Positions 36,066 through 44,363 of a stretch of 64,000 nucleotides of DNA are shown piece by piece. The translations under genes and the position numbers were made by a program. Positions within the stretch are counted from its first letter, which is position 1. Every line of letters begins with the position of its first letter. Under the pieces are notes generated by a model. The model was not told where the DNA came from. It made no database searches and saw only the letters and a list, made by a program, of their open reading frames with translations. The stretch lies in contig JAJUGZ010000004.1 in the NCBI GenBank assembly GCA_029265715.1, positions 1-64,000 on the forward strand, written 5' to 3'. This stretch comes from Bacteroidota bacterium (lineage in GTDB: Bacteria; Bacteroidota; Bacteroidia; Bacteroidales; Prolixibacteraceae).

Positions 36066-36547
36066 TGACAAATCTCCGAATTGGATACGGATATGACGTA
36101 CACCGCCTGGCTGAGGGAGAAACCCTCTGGCTGGGCGGTGTTCTTGTTCCCCATTCCAAGGGAACAGTGGCCCATTCAGATGGAGATGTGCTGATCCATG
36201 CCATCTGCGATGCGATGCTGGGAGCGGCCAAAATGCGCGATATCGGGTATCATTTCCCCGATACTTCCGGAGAGTTTAAAAACATCGACAGCAAAATTCT
36301 GCTTGTCCGGACCAATGAACTGATAGCCACTAAGCATTACCGCATTGTAAATATCGATGCAACGATTGCCGCACAAAAACCCAGGCTGAAAGATTACATC
36401 CCGCTGATGGAGGAAAAAATGGCCGAGGTCCTGGGAATTGACCCTGAAAATGTCTCGGTAAAAGCGACAACTACCGAAAAGCTCGGGTTTGAGGGCCGGG
36501 AAGAAGGCATTTCGGCCTACGCAGTGGTTTTGCTGGAGCGTTTCTGA
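36065..36547 (+). CDS. ispF: 2-C-methyl-D-erythritol 2,4-cyclodiphosphate synthase
   Basis: This 160-residue enzyme forms the cyclodiphosphate of the MEP isoprenoid pathway. Active-site features visible are GYDVHRLAEG (zinc ligands Asp and His), HSDGDVLIHAICDAMLGAAKMRDIG and FPD, and the C-terminal KATTTEKLGFEGREEGI. The length is typical. Its ATG overlaps the porV stop by one base. No other MEP gene is in the window. Confidence 0.96.
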   Translation: MTNLRIGYGYDVHRLAEGETLWLGGVLVPHSKGTVAHSDGDVLIHAICDAMLGAAKMRDIGYHFPDTSGEFKNIDSKILLVRTNELIATKHYRIVNIDATIAAQKPRLKDYIPLMEEKMAEVLGIDPENVSVKATTTEKLGFEGREEGISAYAVVLLERF

Positions 36548-36624
36548 TTCCTCGTTTTTGCCTTTCCGATGAACATTATTTCATATTGTTGGTTTCTTGT
36601 TGTAATTTTTTTTTGAATTGAACA

Positions 36625-36981
36625 ATGAAGACACTAATTATCGGAGCCAGTGAAAATCCGGAAAGATATTCGTATAGAGCCATAAAAAAGTTGGTTGATC
36701 ACGGTCACGAGGTGACGGCCATTGGCTTAAAACCCGGAGAAGTAGCCGGAGTAAATTTTCAAACAGACAAAATAGATATCCCGCAGCTCGATACCGTGAC
36801 CTTATATGTCGGGCCCAAGAATCAGCCTGAATATTACGAATATATAATCGGCCTTAAGCCGCGGCGGATCATTTTTAACCCGGGGACCGAAAATCCTGAG
36901 TTCATTCGAAAAGCAAATCAGGCGGGGATCAAAACTGAAATTGCCTGTACGCTTGTGTTGTTGGGTACAGGTCAGTTTTAA
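36625..36981 (+). CDS. CoA-binding domain protein (YccU-like)
   Basis: This 118-residue Rossmann-fold protein of the CoA_binding_2 family has the nucleotide loop IIGASENPERYSYRAI at its start and LKPRRIIFNPGTENPEF later. Its biochemical role is not established. ATG 36625. It is followed by a thioredoxin-like gene after 3 bp, so the two form a pair. Confidence 0.87.
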   Translation: MKTLIIGASENPERYSYRAIKKLVDHGHEVTAIGLKPGEVAGVNFQTDKIDIPQLDTVTLYVGPKNQPEYYEYIIGLKPRRIIFNPGTENPEFIRKANQAGIKTEIACTLVLLGTGQF

Positions 36982-36984
36982 CAC

Positions 36985-37314
36985 ATGGAAGCACTTCGAG
37001 ATATTCACAGCCTTCAGCATTTACTCGTGTCTGAGCCCGCTTTGCTGGTTTATTTCTCAACCCCGGAATGTACTGTCTGCAGGGTATTAAAACCCAAGGT
37101 AGAAGAAATGGTCCGGACGAATTTTCCCCGGCTAAGGATGGTATTTGCCGACATGACCGATTTCCCGTCTCTGGCGGCAGACTACCGGGTCTTTACTGCA
37201 CCAACCATTCTGGTATTTTTTGATGGTCGTGAGTCTATTCGTAAAAGTCGAGCATTTGGGATTGATGAGTTAAAAAGTGAGGTTAACCGGCTCTATTCGC
37301 TAATCTTTTTGTAA
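36985..37314 (+). CDS. Thioredoxin-like protein with CTVC site
   Basis: This 109-residue thioredoxin-fold protein has the redox motif STPECTVCRVLKP, a CxxC in which the usual WCGPC is replaced. The cis-Pro is in FTAPTILVFFDG. It is cytosolic and a likely partner or reductant for its neighbour (inference). ATG 36985. A 19-bp hairpin separates it from the following kinase. Confidence 0.85.
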   Translation: MEALRDIHSLQHLLVSEPALLVYFSTPECTVCRVLKPKVEEMVRTNFPRLRMVFADMTDFPSLAADYRVFTAPTILVFFDGRESIRKSRAFGIDELKSEVNRLYSLIFL

Positions 37315-37325
37315 AATTTCTTTGT

Positions 37326-37371
37326 GCATCATATAAATCCGGTTATTTTTAAAACCGGATTTATATGATGC
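37326..37371 (+). promoter_or_regulatory. 19-bp perfect hairpin abutting the kinase start codon
   Basis: GCATCATATAAATCCGGTT (37326-37344) is the exact reverse complement of 37353-37371, with loop ATTTTTAA. It starts 12 bp after the previous stop and ends 1 bp before the GTG start of the kinase. No T-run follows the stem. It may act as a weak terminator, an operator or a structure that blocks the ribosome site. Confidence 0.65.
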
Positions 37372-37372
37372 T

Positions 37373-39544
37373 GTGATTCGGAACTGGCGAAAATATCTTA
37401 TTCTGCTTGTTTTTTTCTTTGGGCAATGGCTTTGCCTGGTGGCGCAAACGCCTAAACTGGATAGCCTGAAAAATCTGATCCAGGTAAAAACAGGCGCAGA
37501 CCTGCTTCCGCTGTATGTGGAGGCCGGTAAAGAATATTTATATGTATCCCCATTAAAATCGGTTGAATTTGGAGAGAAGATATTAGCTCTTGGGAAAGAG
37601 CTTGACAATCATTCAAAAGATGGGATAGCCAATTTAATGATTGGCGCCGGATATTTGTTTAGCGGTGATTTTGAGAAAGGTAAAAAATTTACGGATCAAG
37701 GGTTACAAATAGCGCGCGAAAACAAAAACCTGGAAGAGGAATGTACCGGCTTAAATTCGCTGGCTGTTTTTTATATGAACACCGGCGATTACAAACAGGC
37801 TCTCGATTTGTTCCATCAAACACTCGATAAGGCTGTAGCCGCAAATTTGCCCGATCGGGTGGCCATGGTACGGTTTAACTTAGGTGCGATTTATACCAAT
37901 CAGGGGCAGTGGGCTGATGGACTGGAAGCTTTTCAGGAAGCCCTTAAATATTTTACAGAAATCAACAATCGTCAGCTTATTAGCCGCACATTAATGAATA
38001 TTGCGGTTAATTATCACTCGTGGGGCAACTTAGATAAAGCCTTGGACTATTATCTGAAAGGAGATTCATATTTTGAAGAGCTCCATGACAAGGTCGGGCG
38101 AGTTACTTCGTTGAATAATATTGGAGAGATCTATAAAGATAAAGGCCGTTATTCCGATGCTATTAAATACTATAACCTGTCGCTCGAGCTGGCCATAAGC
38201 ATTCAGTCAAAATTAAATGAAGCCGTTGTTTACATTGGGTTGGCTGAGGCTAATCTGGAACTGGGGAATATTAATGAAGCCCACCAGTTTGCCCATAAAT
38301 CGCTTGACATTTTCGAACCAAACGCGATGGCTGAAGGAATTTCGCGTGGGAAACGGGTTCTAGCCGAAGTTGAGTTCCGAAATGGCAATTATAACGAAGC
38401 GCAGTCCCTGGCCCTGGAAAGCGAGGTATTGGCAGAAAAGGTCGGTATTCCGGATATCATTGAACAATTGACCCTGCTTCAGTCGAAAATCATGGTCCGG
38501 AAAGGCGATTACCGGCAAGCTTACCATTTCTTGCAGAAACATGTTCAGGTAAAAGATTCATTGTTTAACGACCGGCAATCAACGCGCTTGACTGTATTGC
38601 AGTCGGAACTGGATTTAAAGTTGAAAGAAAAAGAGATTGCACTTCTGCAAAAAGATAACGAGATCAAGGATCTTCAGATTAAGAAACAGCAAATGGTTGC
38701 CCGGATCTTAATCATCGGCATTGTATTGCTGACCATTGTTTCGGTTGTTGTAATACGGTTGAACCGCGAACGGAAAAAAGCGAATCAACTGCTGGATGAA
38801 AAGAACAAACGAATTTCGGAACAGCATCAGGAATTAATAAAAGTGAATGAGACCAAGAACCGGTTCCTCTCTATTATCGGGCATGATTTGCGAAACCCAA
38901 TCGGAGCATTTCGCGAAATGTTAGGGCAATTGGTTGATTTTCCTGAAATGTTTCCGGCCGAACTCCGTCAACAGATTCTGAGCGAATTACGGACCGAAGC
39001 CGATTCGACCTATTATTTATTGGATAATTTGCTGACCTGGGCCAAGACCCAAAAAGAAAGCATAGAATACAAACCCGAACCGGTTAAACTAAAACAGGTT
39101 ATAGATAATAACATTCTGCTGAATTCTCGTTTCTCCGAAAACAAAGGAATTCAACTGGTTGCCGAAGGTGAATACGATTATGAGGTGTATTCTGATCAGA
39201 ACATGCTAAACCTGATTCTTCGCAACCTGATTTCAAATGCCATCAAATTTTCGTTTGCCGACGGGGTTGTGAAAATAAAGGCAACCGATGAAGGCGAAAA
39301 AGTCCGGATTTCCATCATTGACGAGGGCGTAGGAATTGAAGAGAAAAAAATCCCGTTGCTGTTCGATCCGCACCAAAATATTTCAACGTATGGGACAGCC
39401 CATGAAAAAGGCTCCGGCTTAGGCCTGATCCTTTGCCATGAGTTTATAACCAAAGATGGTGGCGAAATTAAGGTTGACAGCAAGAGGGGAACCGGAACAA
39501 CCATCTCGTTTACGGTTCGGAAGAATAAAAGCCATGCTGCTTAA
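37373..39544 (+). CDS. TPR-repeat sensor histidine kinase
   Basis: This 723-residue inner-membrane kinase has a signal peptide (to about residue 24, LCLVAQTPK), a periplasmic region of about ten TPR-like helix pairs (residues 40-400), a coiled coil, one membrane segment (about 441-463), a second coiled coil and a HisKA/HATPase module. The phospho-acceptor is His504 in SIIGHDLRNPIGAF. ATPase boxes are NLISNAIKFS (N), DEGVGI (G1) and GSGLGL (G2). No receiver domain is attached and no regulator is adjacent. The only start that keeps the signal peptide is GTG 37373, directly after a hairpin. Its stop overlaps that of hutU by 3 bases. Confidence 0.88.
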   Translation: MIRNWRKYLILLVFFFGQWLCLVAQTPKLDSLKNLIQVKTGADLLPLYVEAGKEYLYVSPLKSVEFGEKILALGKELDNHSKDGIANLMIGAGYLFSGDFEKGKKFTDQGLQIARENKNLEEECTGLNSLAVFYMNTGDYKQALDLFHQTLDKAVAANLPDRVAMVRFNLGAIYTNQGQWADGLEAFQEALKYFTEINNRQLISRTLMNIAVNYHSWGNLDKALDYYLKGDSYFEELHDKVGRVTSLNNIGEIYKDKGRYSDAIKYYNLSLELAISIQSKLNEAVVYIGLAEANLELGNINEAHQFAHKSLDIFEPNAMAEGISRGKRVLAEVEFRNGNYNEAQSLALESEVLAEKVGIPDIIEQLTLLQSKIMVRKGDYRQAYHFLQKHVQVKDSLFNDRQSTRLTVLQSELDLKLKEKEIALLQKDNEIKDLQIKKQQMVARILIIGIVLLTIVSVVVIRLNRERKKANQLLDEKNKRISEQHQELIKVNETKNRFLSIIGHDLRNPIGAFREMLGQLVDFPEMFPAELRQQILSELRTEADSTYYLLDNLLTWAKTQKESIEYKPEPVKLKQVIDNNILLNSRFSENKGIQLVAEGEYDYEVYSDQNMLNLILRNLISNAIKFSFADGVVKIKATDEGEKVRISIIDEGVGIEEKKIPLLFDPHQNISTYGTAHEKGSGLGLILCHEFITKDGGEIKVDSKRGTGTTISFTVRKNKSHAA

Positions 39545-41556
39545 ACGCCTCTGTCTCCCATAATCTTATCCAGTTTGGCCTCGTCAGTAAAATAAGGCAA
39601 GGTCACTTTTAGCTCCGGATTTTGTTCCATGGCTCGTTTAATGGTAAACAATGCCGGGTTATTTCTGGCCCAGCTTCGCCTTGAAATGCCGTTGTTCACA
39701 TCCCAATATAACATCTGCTTTAGGCGGCGGCCGGCCTCTTCGCTCCCATCAATTGTCAAACCAAAGCCGCCGTTGATTACTTCGCCCCAGCCAACGCCGC
39801 CTCCATTGTGCAACGAGACCCAGGTAGCTCCCCGAAACGAGTCGCCAATAACATTTTGCACAGCCATGTCGGCAGTAAACTGCGAACCATCATAAATATT
39901 TGACGTTTCCCGATACGGCGAGTCGGTTCCGGAAACGTCGTGGTGGTCGCGCCCAAGGACAATCGGAGCTTTAATTGCGCCGGATTTAATGGCTTGGTTG
40001 AATGCTTCGGCAATTTGGATGCGGCCCTCGCAGTCGGCGTATAAAATGCGGGCCTGGGAGCCAACGACCAACTTATTTTTGCCAGCTTCTTTTATCCAGT
40101 GAATGTTGTCGTTTAATTGATGAATAATTTCGGAAGGTGCAGATTGGGCAATTTTTTCAAGTACCTGTGCCGCAATCTCATCGGTTTTCTGAAGGTCATC
40201 CGGATCGCACGAGGTACAAACCCAACGGAATGGCCCGAACCCATAATCGAAAAACAGCGGGCCCATGATATCCTGAACATACGACGGATAGCGATAGGCG
40301 CCTTTTTCGGTAAAAACATTGGCTCCGGCCCGTCCGGCTTCCAGTAAAAAAGCATTGCCATAGTCCCAGAAATACATACCCTGTTTGCAAAGTTTCTCGA
40401 TGGCTTTTACCTGCCGGCGCAAACTTTCATAAACTTTTTCCTGAAACAGTCCGGGATTTTCGGCCATCATCCGGTTCGATTCTTCAAACGACAATCCTGC
40501 CGGATAATAACCTCCGGCGAACGGATTGTGCAGCGAGGTTTGGTCTGATCCCAAATCAACGTGAATTTGTTCGCTGGCCAGCCGTTCCCATAAATCAACC
40601 ACATTTCCCAAATAGGCCAGCGAAACGGCTTCGCCACGTTGACGGGCAGATTGCAGTCGGCGCAAAAGATGATCGAGATCGGCAAAAACTTCGTCAACCC
40701 ACCCTTGCTGATACCGCATTTCAACTGCTTTGGGGTTGATTTCGGCTACCAGCGTGATAAGCCCCGCAATCGTTCCGGCCTTGGGCTGGGCGCCCGACAT
40801 ACCTCCCAGTCCGGAAGTGACAAAAACTTTTCCGCGAATCTGCCCGTCGCCGTGCATGCGTGCTGCATTTAAAACCGTGATTGTTGTTCCGTGTACAATT
40901 CCCTGCGGACCGATATACATAAACGAACCGGCAGTCATCTGCCCATATTGGGTTACCCCGAGGGCATTCATCCGCTCATAATCGTCTTTCCCGGAGTAGT
41001 TGGGAATAACCATACCGTTCGTGACCACAACGCGGGGAGCATCCGGATGCGACGGGAAAAGCCCCATCGGGTGCCCGCTGTACATCACAAGGGTTTGGTT
41101 GTCGGTCATTTCCGACAGGTATTTCATGGTGAGCCGGTATTGTGCCCAATTCTGAAAGACAGCCCCGTTACCCCCATACGTGATAAGTTCGTGCGGATGC
41201 TGGGCTATGACTGGATCCAGATTGTTCTGGATCATCATCATGATCGAGGCTGCCTGCACCGACCGGTGCGGATAATCGCCGATCGGACGGGCTTTCATTT
41301 CATAGTCGGGCCGGAAACGGTACATATAAATCCGGCCATATTCGTTCAGTTCCTGAAGGAACTCGGGTGCCAGAATGTCATGTTGCTCCGGGGGGAAATA
41401 CCGAAGGGCATTTTTCAGGGCCAGCTTTTTTTCTTCCGGAGACAGGATGTCTTTTCGGCGGGGCGCATGATTGATATGATCCTGGCGTTCTTTAACCGGA
41501 GGAAGGATCGCCGGGATGCCTTCTCTTAGTTGGGCTTTAAAATCGGCAGTTGTCAT
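39541..41556 (-). CDS. hutU: Urocanate hydratase
   Basis: This 671-residue NAD-dependent enzyme converts urocanate to imidazolonepropionate in histidine degradation. The long form found in Bacteroidetes is recognised from GNGAVFQNWAQYRLTMKYLS, VYSGHP-like MYSGHPMGLFP, GVTQYGQMTAGSFMYIGPQGIVHGT, GGMSGAQPKA and the C-terminal NGGGVGWGEVINGGFG. The open frame runs 41 codons further to a poorly conserved ATT-like stretch, but ATG 41556 fits the family N-terminus. No hutH, hutI or hutG is adjacent, so it stands alone here. Its stop shares the sequence TTAA with the convergent kinase. Confidence 0.94.
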   Translation of the reverse strand: MTTADFKAQLREGIPAILPPVKERQDHINHAPRRKDILSPEEKKLALKNALRYFPPEQHDILAPEFLQELNEYGRIYMYRFRPDYEMKARPIGDYPHRSVQAASIMMMIQNNLDPVIAQHPHELITYGGNGAVFQNWAQYRLTMKYLSEMTDNQTLVMYSGHPMGLFPSHPDAPRVVVTNGMVIPNYSGKDDYERMNALGVTQYGQMTAGSFMYIGPQGIVHGTTITVLNAARMHGDGQIRGKVFVTSGLGGMSGAQPKAGTIAGLITLVAEINPKAVEMRYQQGWVDEVFADLDHLLRRLQSARQRGEAVSLAYLGNVVDLWERLASEQIHVDLGSDQTSLHNPFAGGYYPAGLSFEESNRMMAENPGLFQEKVYESLRRQVKAIEKLCKQGMYFWDYGNAFLLEAGRAGANVFTEKGAYRYPSYVQDIMGPLFFDYGFGPFRWVCTSCDPDDLQKTDEIAAQVLEKIAQSAPSEIIHQLNDNIHWIKEAGKNKLVVGSQARILYADCEGRIQIAEAFNQAIKSGAIKAPIVLGRDHHDVSGTDSPYRETSNIYDGSQFTADMAVQNVIGDSFRGATWVSLHNGGGVGWGEVINGGFGLTIDGSEEAGRRLKQMLYWDVNNGISRRSWARNNPALFTIKRAMEQNPELKVTLPYFTDEAKLDKIMGDRGV

Positions 41557-41698
41557 GACTATTTCTGTTTGGTTCGCCTTTTGAATACGTAGGATTAACG
41601 GTAAAATTGCGATATTCCCCGATAAAATAGCTAATTTAAGGGGCAGTTTTGTAACATTTGCCAACGTAATATCAATCATTGATTTTTAAGATTGAACC

Positions 41699-41839
41699 AT
41701 GAAATAGCCATGTGCCCCAAAGTTCACACCAACCGAAAATGTACAAATGGCTATTCCATGTCGGTGCTAATTTGATTGAAAAGCAAGAGCTGTTACGAAA
41801 ATTTTACGAACCTGCTTTGAAAATTTACACGAATGAAAC
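41699..41839. repeat. Dispersed palindromic repeat, copy C (full form)
   Basis: ATGAAATAGCCATGTGCCCC opens the copy and AATGTACAAATGGCTATTCC closes the core; the tail includes TTGATTGAAAAG, TTACGAAAATTTTACGAACC and TTGAAAATTTACACGAATGA. Together with copy D it fills the 680-bp gap 41557-42236, in which I see no gene. Confidence 0.75.
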
Positions 41840-42081
41840 GAACATGCCACGGTAACAAAATTTATGGTGGTGGCACCAAAGACCATGTAAATATTATTAG
41901 AGAAGCTAATTTTCAAGGCATGGAGTTCCATAAGTACACACCTAAATTTCAATATTTTAACAACAATATTTACTTATGAAACCACCATAATGAAGTAATT
42001 ATCGCCGGAAGATTATCATCACAGGCTCCGGACCGGAGCTATCCGGAGTAAAAAGAGTTCGATATTTTCGTATATTTTTGA

Positions 42082-42216
42082 CGAAATAGTCGTGTGAGTA
42101 AACATTTAACCGAGAATAAACAAAGGGCTATTCCGTAAATACAGTGAGAAATTGATTGAAAAGTTCAACCTGTTACGAAAATTGTACGGACCAACATGGA
42201 AAAATTTATACAAAAA
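42082..42216. repeat. Dispersed palindromic repeat, copy D (diverged)
   Basis: The core is decayed (GAAATAGTCGTGTGAG ... AAAGGGCTATTCC) but the tail TTGATTGAAAAGTTCAACCT, TTACGAAAATTGTACGGACC and GGAAAAATTTATACAAAAAC aligns well with copy C. It ends just before the lemA start. Confidence 0.7.
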
Positions 42217-42236
42217 CATAAACCCATAAAGTAAAA

Positions 42237-42827
42237 ATGAAAAAGATTTGGATTGTATTGGCAGTTATTGCCGTTGTAATTTTCTTAGGATATTCATCAG
42301 TAAAGAATGCTTATAACAGCATGGTTAGCATGGATGAGGCTGTTTCGGCGCAGTGGTCGCAGGTTGAAAATGTTTATCAGCGCCGTGCCGATCTGATCCC
42401 GAACCTTGTAAATACTGTGAAAGGTTATGCCGATTTTGAGAAGGAAACTCTGACCCAGGTGATAGAAGCCCGGGCAAAGGCGACGTCGGTAAATATTAAT
42501 CCGCAAAATCTGGATGCCCAGTCGCTGAAAAATTTTCAGGACGCACAGTCTGGCCTGACCTCGGCGTTGAGCCGCCTGATGGTGGTGGTCGAAAAATATC
42601 CGGAGTTGAAAGCGAACCAGAATTTTTTGGATTTGCAGGCTCAGCTTGAAGGCACCGAAAACCGCATTACGGTTGAGCGCCAGAAATTCAATGAAGCCGC
42701 CCAGGCCTATAACGTGAATATCCGGAAATTCCCACGCAATATTTTCGCCGGAATGTTCGGGTTCGAAAAGAAAGCTTATTTCGAAGCCGAACAAGGCGCC
42801 GAAAAAGCTCCTGAAGTTAAATTCTAA
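42237..42827 (+). CDS. lemA: LemA family protein
   Basis: This 196-residue membrane-anchored protein has an N-terminal helix (IVLAVIAVVIFLGYSSVKNAYN) and a helical domain beginning SMDEAVSAQWSQVENVYQRRADLIPNLVNTVKG, the LemA signature. The tail IRKFPRNIFAGMFGF is also typical. The family is linked to envelope maintenance, but its role is unproven. ATG 42237. It begins a run of three genes with TPM-domain partners, spaced 14 and 4 bp. Confidence 0.93.
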   Translation: MKKIWIVLAVIAVVIFLGYSSVKNAYNSMVSMDEAVSAQWSQVENVYQRRADLIPNLVNTVKGYADFEKETLTQVIEARAKATSVNINPQNLDAQSLKNFQDAQSGLTSALSRLMVVVEKYPELKANQNFLDLQAQLEGTENRITVERQKFNEAAQAYNVNIRKFPRNIFAGMFGFEKKAYFEAEQGAEKAPEVKF

Positions 42828-42841
42828 TCTGCATTGCAACA

Positions 42842-43306
42842 ATGCAGGAACAAACAAAACCAGCCATGGCCGTTGAAGATTTTTTAACCGATCAGGAAAA
42901 ACAGCAGATTGTCGAGGCAATCAAACAGGCTGAAAAAAATACATCTGGCGAGATTCGGTTGCATGTCGAAAAAAACTGCAAGGCCGAGGTGCTTGACCGT
43001 GCTGCATACGTGTTTGAAAAGCTGAAAATGCATCAAACTCAATTGCGCAATGGAGTCCTGTTCTATCTGGCCATTGAAGACCGGAAGTTTGCCATTTTGG
43101 GCGATGCCGGAATTAACGCCCGCGTGCCTTCCGATTTCTGGGACGCAACCAAAGAGCTGATGGTCGAAAAGTTTAAACTCGGATTAATGGCCGAAGGCTT
43201 AATTGCGGGCATCCTGATGGCCGGCGAACAACTGAAGTCCCACTTCCCATACCAAAAAGATGATGTCAATGAATTGTCGGATGAAATCTCATTCGGAAAA
43301 AACTAA
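42842..43306 (+). CDS. TPM domain protein 1
   Basis: This 154-residue cytosolic or peripheral TPM-fold protein shows KNTSGEIRLHVEKNC and FYLAIEDRKFAILGDAGINARVP, typical of the YgcG/TPM_phosphatase domain. There is no signal peptide or membrane segment, so it is a soluble domain. It lies between LemA and the full-length TPM protein, with 14 bp and 4 bp gaps, and probably acts with them. Confidence 0.87.
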   Translation: MQEQTKPAMAVEDFLTDQEKQQIVEAIKQAEKNTSGEIRLHVEKNCKAEVLDRAAYVFEKLKMHQTQLRNGVLFYLAIEDRKFAILGDAGINARVPSDFWDATKELMVEKFKLGLMAEGLIAGILMAGEQLKSHFPYQKDDVNELSDEISFGKN

Positions 43307-43310
43307 GCTG

Positions 43311-44126
43311 ATGACGAAGATCGTGTTTCTACTGGCATTGCTGTTTGTGGTTGGGGCAACGTGTGCGCAGGATATCCCCGAGCGCCCCAATCCGCCCCGC
43401 CTGGTGAACGACCTGGCCAACGTCATGAGTAGCGAAGAGGTCCGGCAATTTGAAGCCGAACTGGAGGATTTTGCCCGGCAAACAAGCAATCAGATTGTTG
43501 TGGTGACTGTTCCCGATCTGGGAGGAACCGACATTGCTGATTATTCGTTTAAACTTGGCGAAAAATGGGGCGTTGGACAAAAAGATAAAGACAATGGGAT
43601 TGTCATCATTTTCAAACCGAAAACAGCAACCGAAAAAGGTCAGGTTTTTGTTGCCGTAGGTTACGGTTTAGAAGGCGCTATTCCGGATGCAATAGCCAAT
43701 CGCGATGTCGTTGACCGGGAAATGATCCCCCGTTTCAAAGAAGGTGATATTTATGGTGGTTTGCGTGCTGGAACCGACGTGCTGATGAAGCTGGCTGCCG
43801 GAGAATTTTCGGCCGAACAGTATCACCGGCAAGCTTCGGGCAATGAAGGTGGCGGAGGTGCACTCATCTTCATTATCATCGCATTTGTAGCTGTTGTCAT
43901 GTCGGTTATTCGCGGTCGCAGCCGCAGGTTTTATTCCGGAGGAAGTAGCCTCCCGTTCTGGATTGCGATGGGCATGATGAATGCATCCCGTAATTCACAC
44001 CGGGGAGCTTGGGATAATTTTCATCACGGCGGCGGAAGTTTTGGCGGCTTCGGCGGCGGTGGCGGTGGCTTCGGTGGTTTTGGCGGCGGAAGTTTTGGTG
44101 GCGGCGGCGCTGGCGGAAGCTGGTAA
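43311..44126 (+). CDS. TPM domain protein 2 (YgcG-like) with Gly-rich tail
   Basis: This 271-residue secreted/membrane protein has a signal peptide (MTKIVFLLALLFVVGATCAQ), a periplasmic TPM domain (RLVNDLANVMSSEEVRQFE, NQIVVVTVPDLGG), a membrane segment (ALIFIIIAFVAVVMSVI) and a tail made almost entirely of Gly, Phe and Ser (FGGFGGGGGGFGGFGG). The open frame starts earlier (43260), overlapping the previous gene, but ATG 43311 precedes the signal peptide and lies 4 bp after the previous stop. Gly-rich ends are common in this family. Confidence 0.9.
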   Translation: MTKIVFLLALLFVVGATCAQDIPERPNPPRLVNDLANVMSSEEVRQFEAELEDFARQTSNQIVVVTVPDLGGTDIADYSFKLGEKWGVGQKDKDNGIVIIFKPKTATEKGQVFVAVGYGLEGAIPDAIANRDVVDREMIPRFKEGDIYGGLRAGTDVLMKLAAGEFSAEQYHRQASGNEGGGGALIFIIIAFVAVVMSVIRGRSRRFYSGGSSLPFWIAMGMMNASRNSHRGAWDNFHHGGGSFGGFGGGGGGFGGFGGGSFGGGGAGGSW

Positions 44127-44152
44127 GTTTGAATACAAAGTATTTGAAATAC

Positions 44153-44186
44153 AAAAACTGTCTCAATTCATCTTGGGGCAGTTTTT
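44153..44186 (+). terminator. Terminator after the TPM genes
   Basis: AAAAACTGTCTC (44153-44164) pairs with GGGGCAGTTTTT (44175-44186) through two G-U pairs, followed by more T residues. Confidence 0.8.
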
Positions 44187-44363
44187 TTTATCTCGTTCGG
44201 GGCCATGCGCATTTCGATTATGTTTTTGAGAACCAATCCCTGACGATAATCGTAACTAAAAATGACGACTAAAAATCAACATTTTCATGTTGACAGATCT
44301 TCAGAGGCGGCGGCATCGCTTTCTTGTTTTCTGTTCTGCAAAAACGTTTTTCAACCTGAGTTT

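Noticed and set aside
37326-37371. Hairpin before the TPR kinase as a standard terminator
   Set aside because: There is no T-run after the stem and it directly abuts the next start codon, so this reading is weak, though not excluded.
41557-41679. 41-codon extension of hutU upstream
   Set aside because: It is hydrophobic and unlike the family N-terminus; ATG 41556 is a good start.
44262-44363. N-terminal extension of the malic enzyme
   Set aside because: The extra 34 residues do not match the family, while ATG 44364 gives the normal N-terminus.
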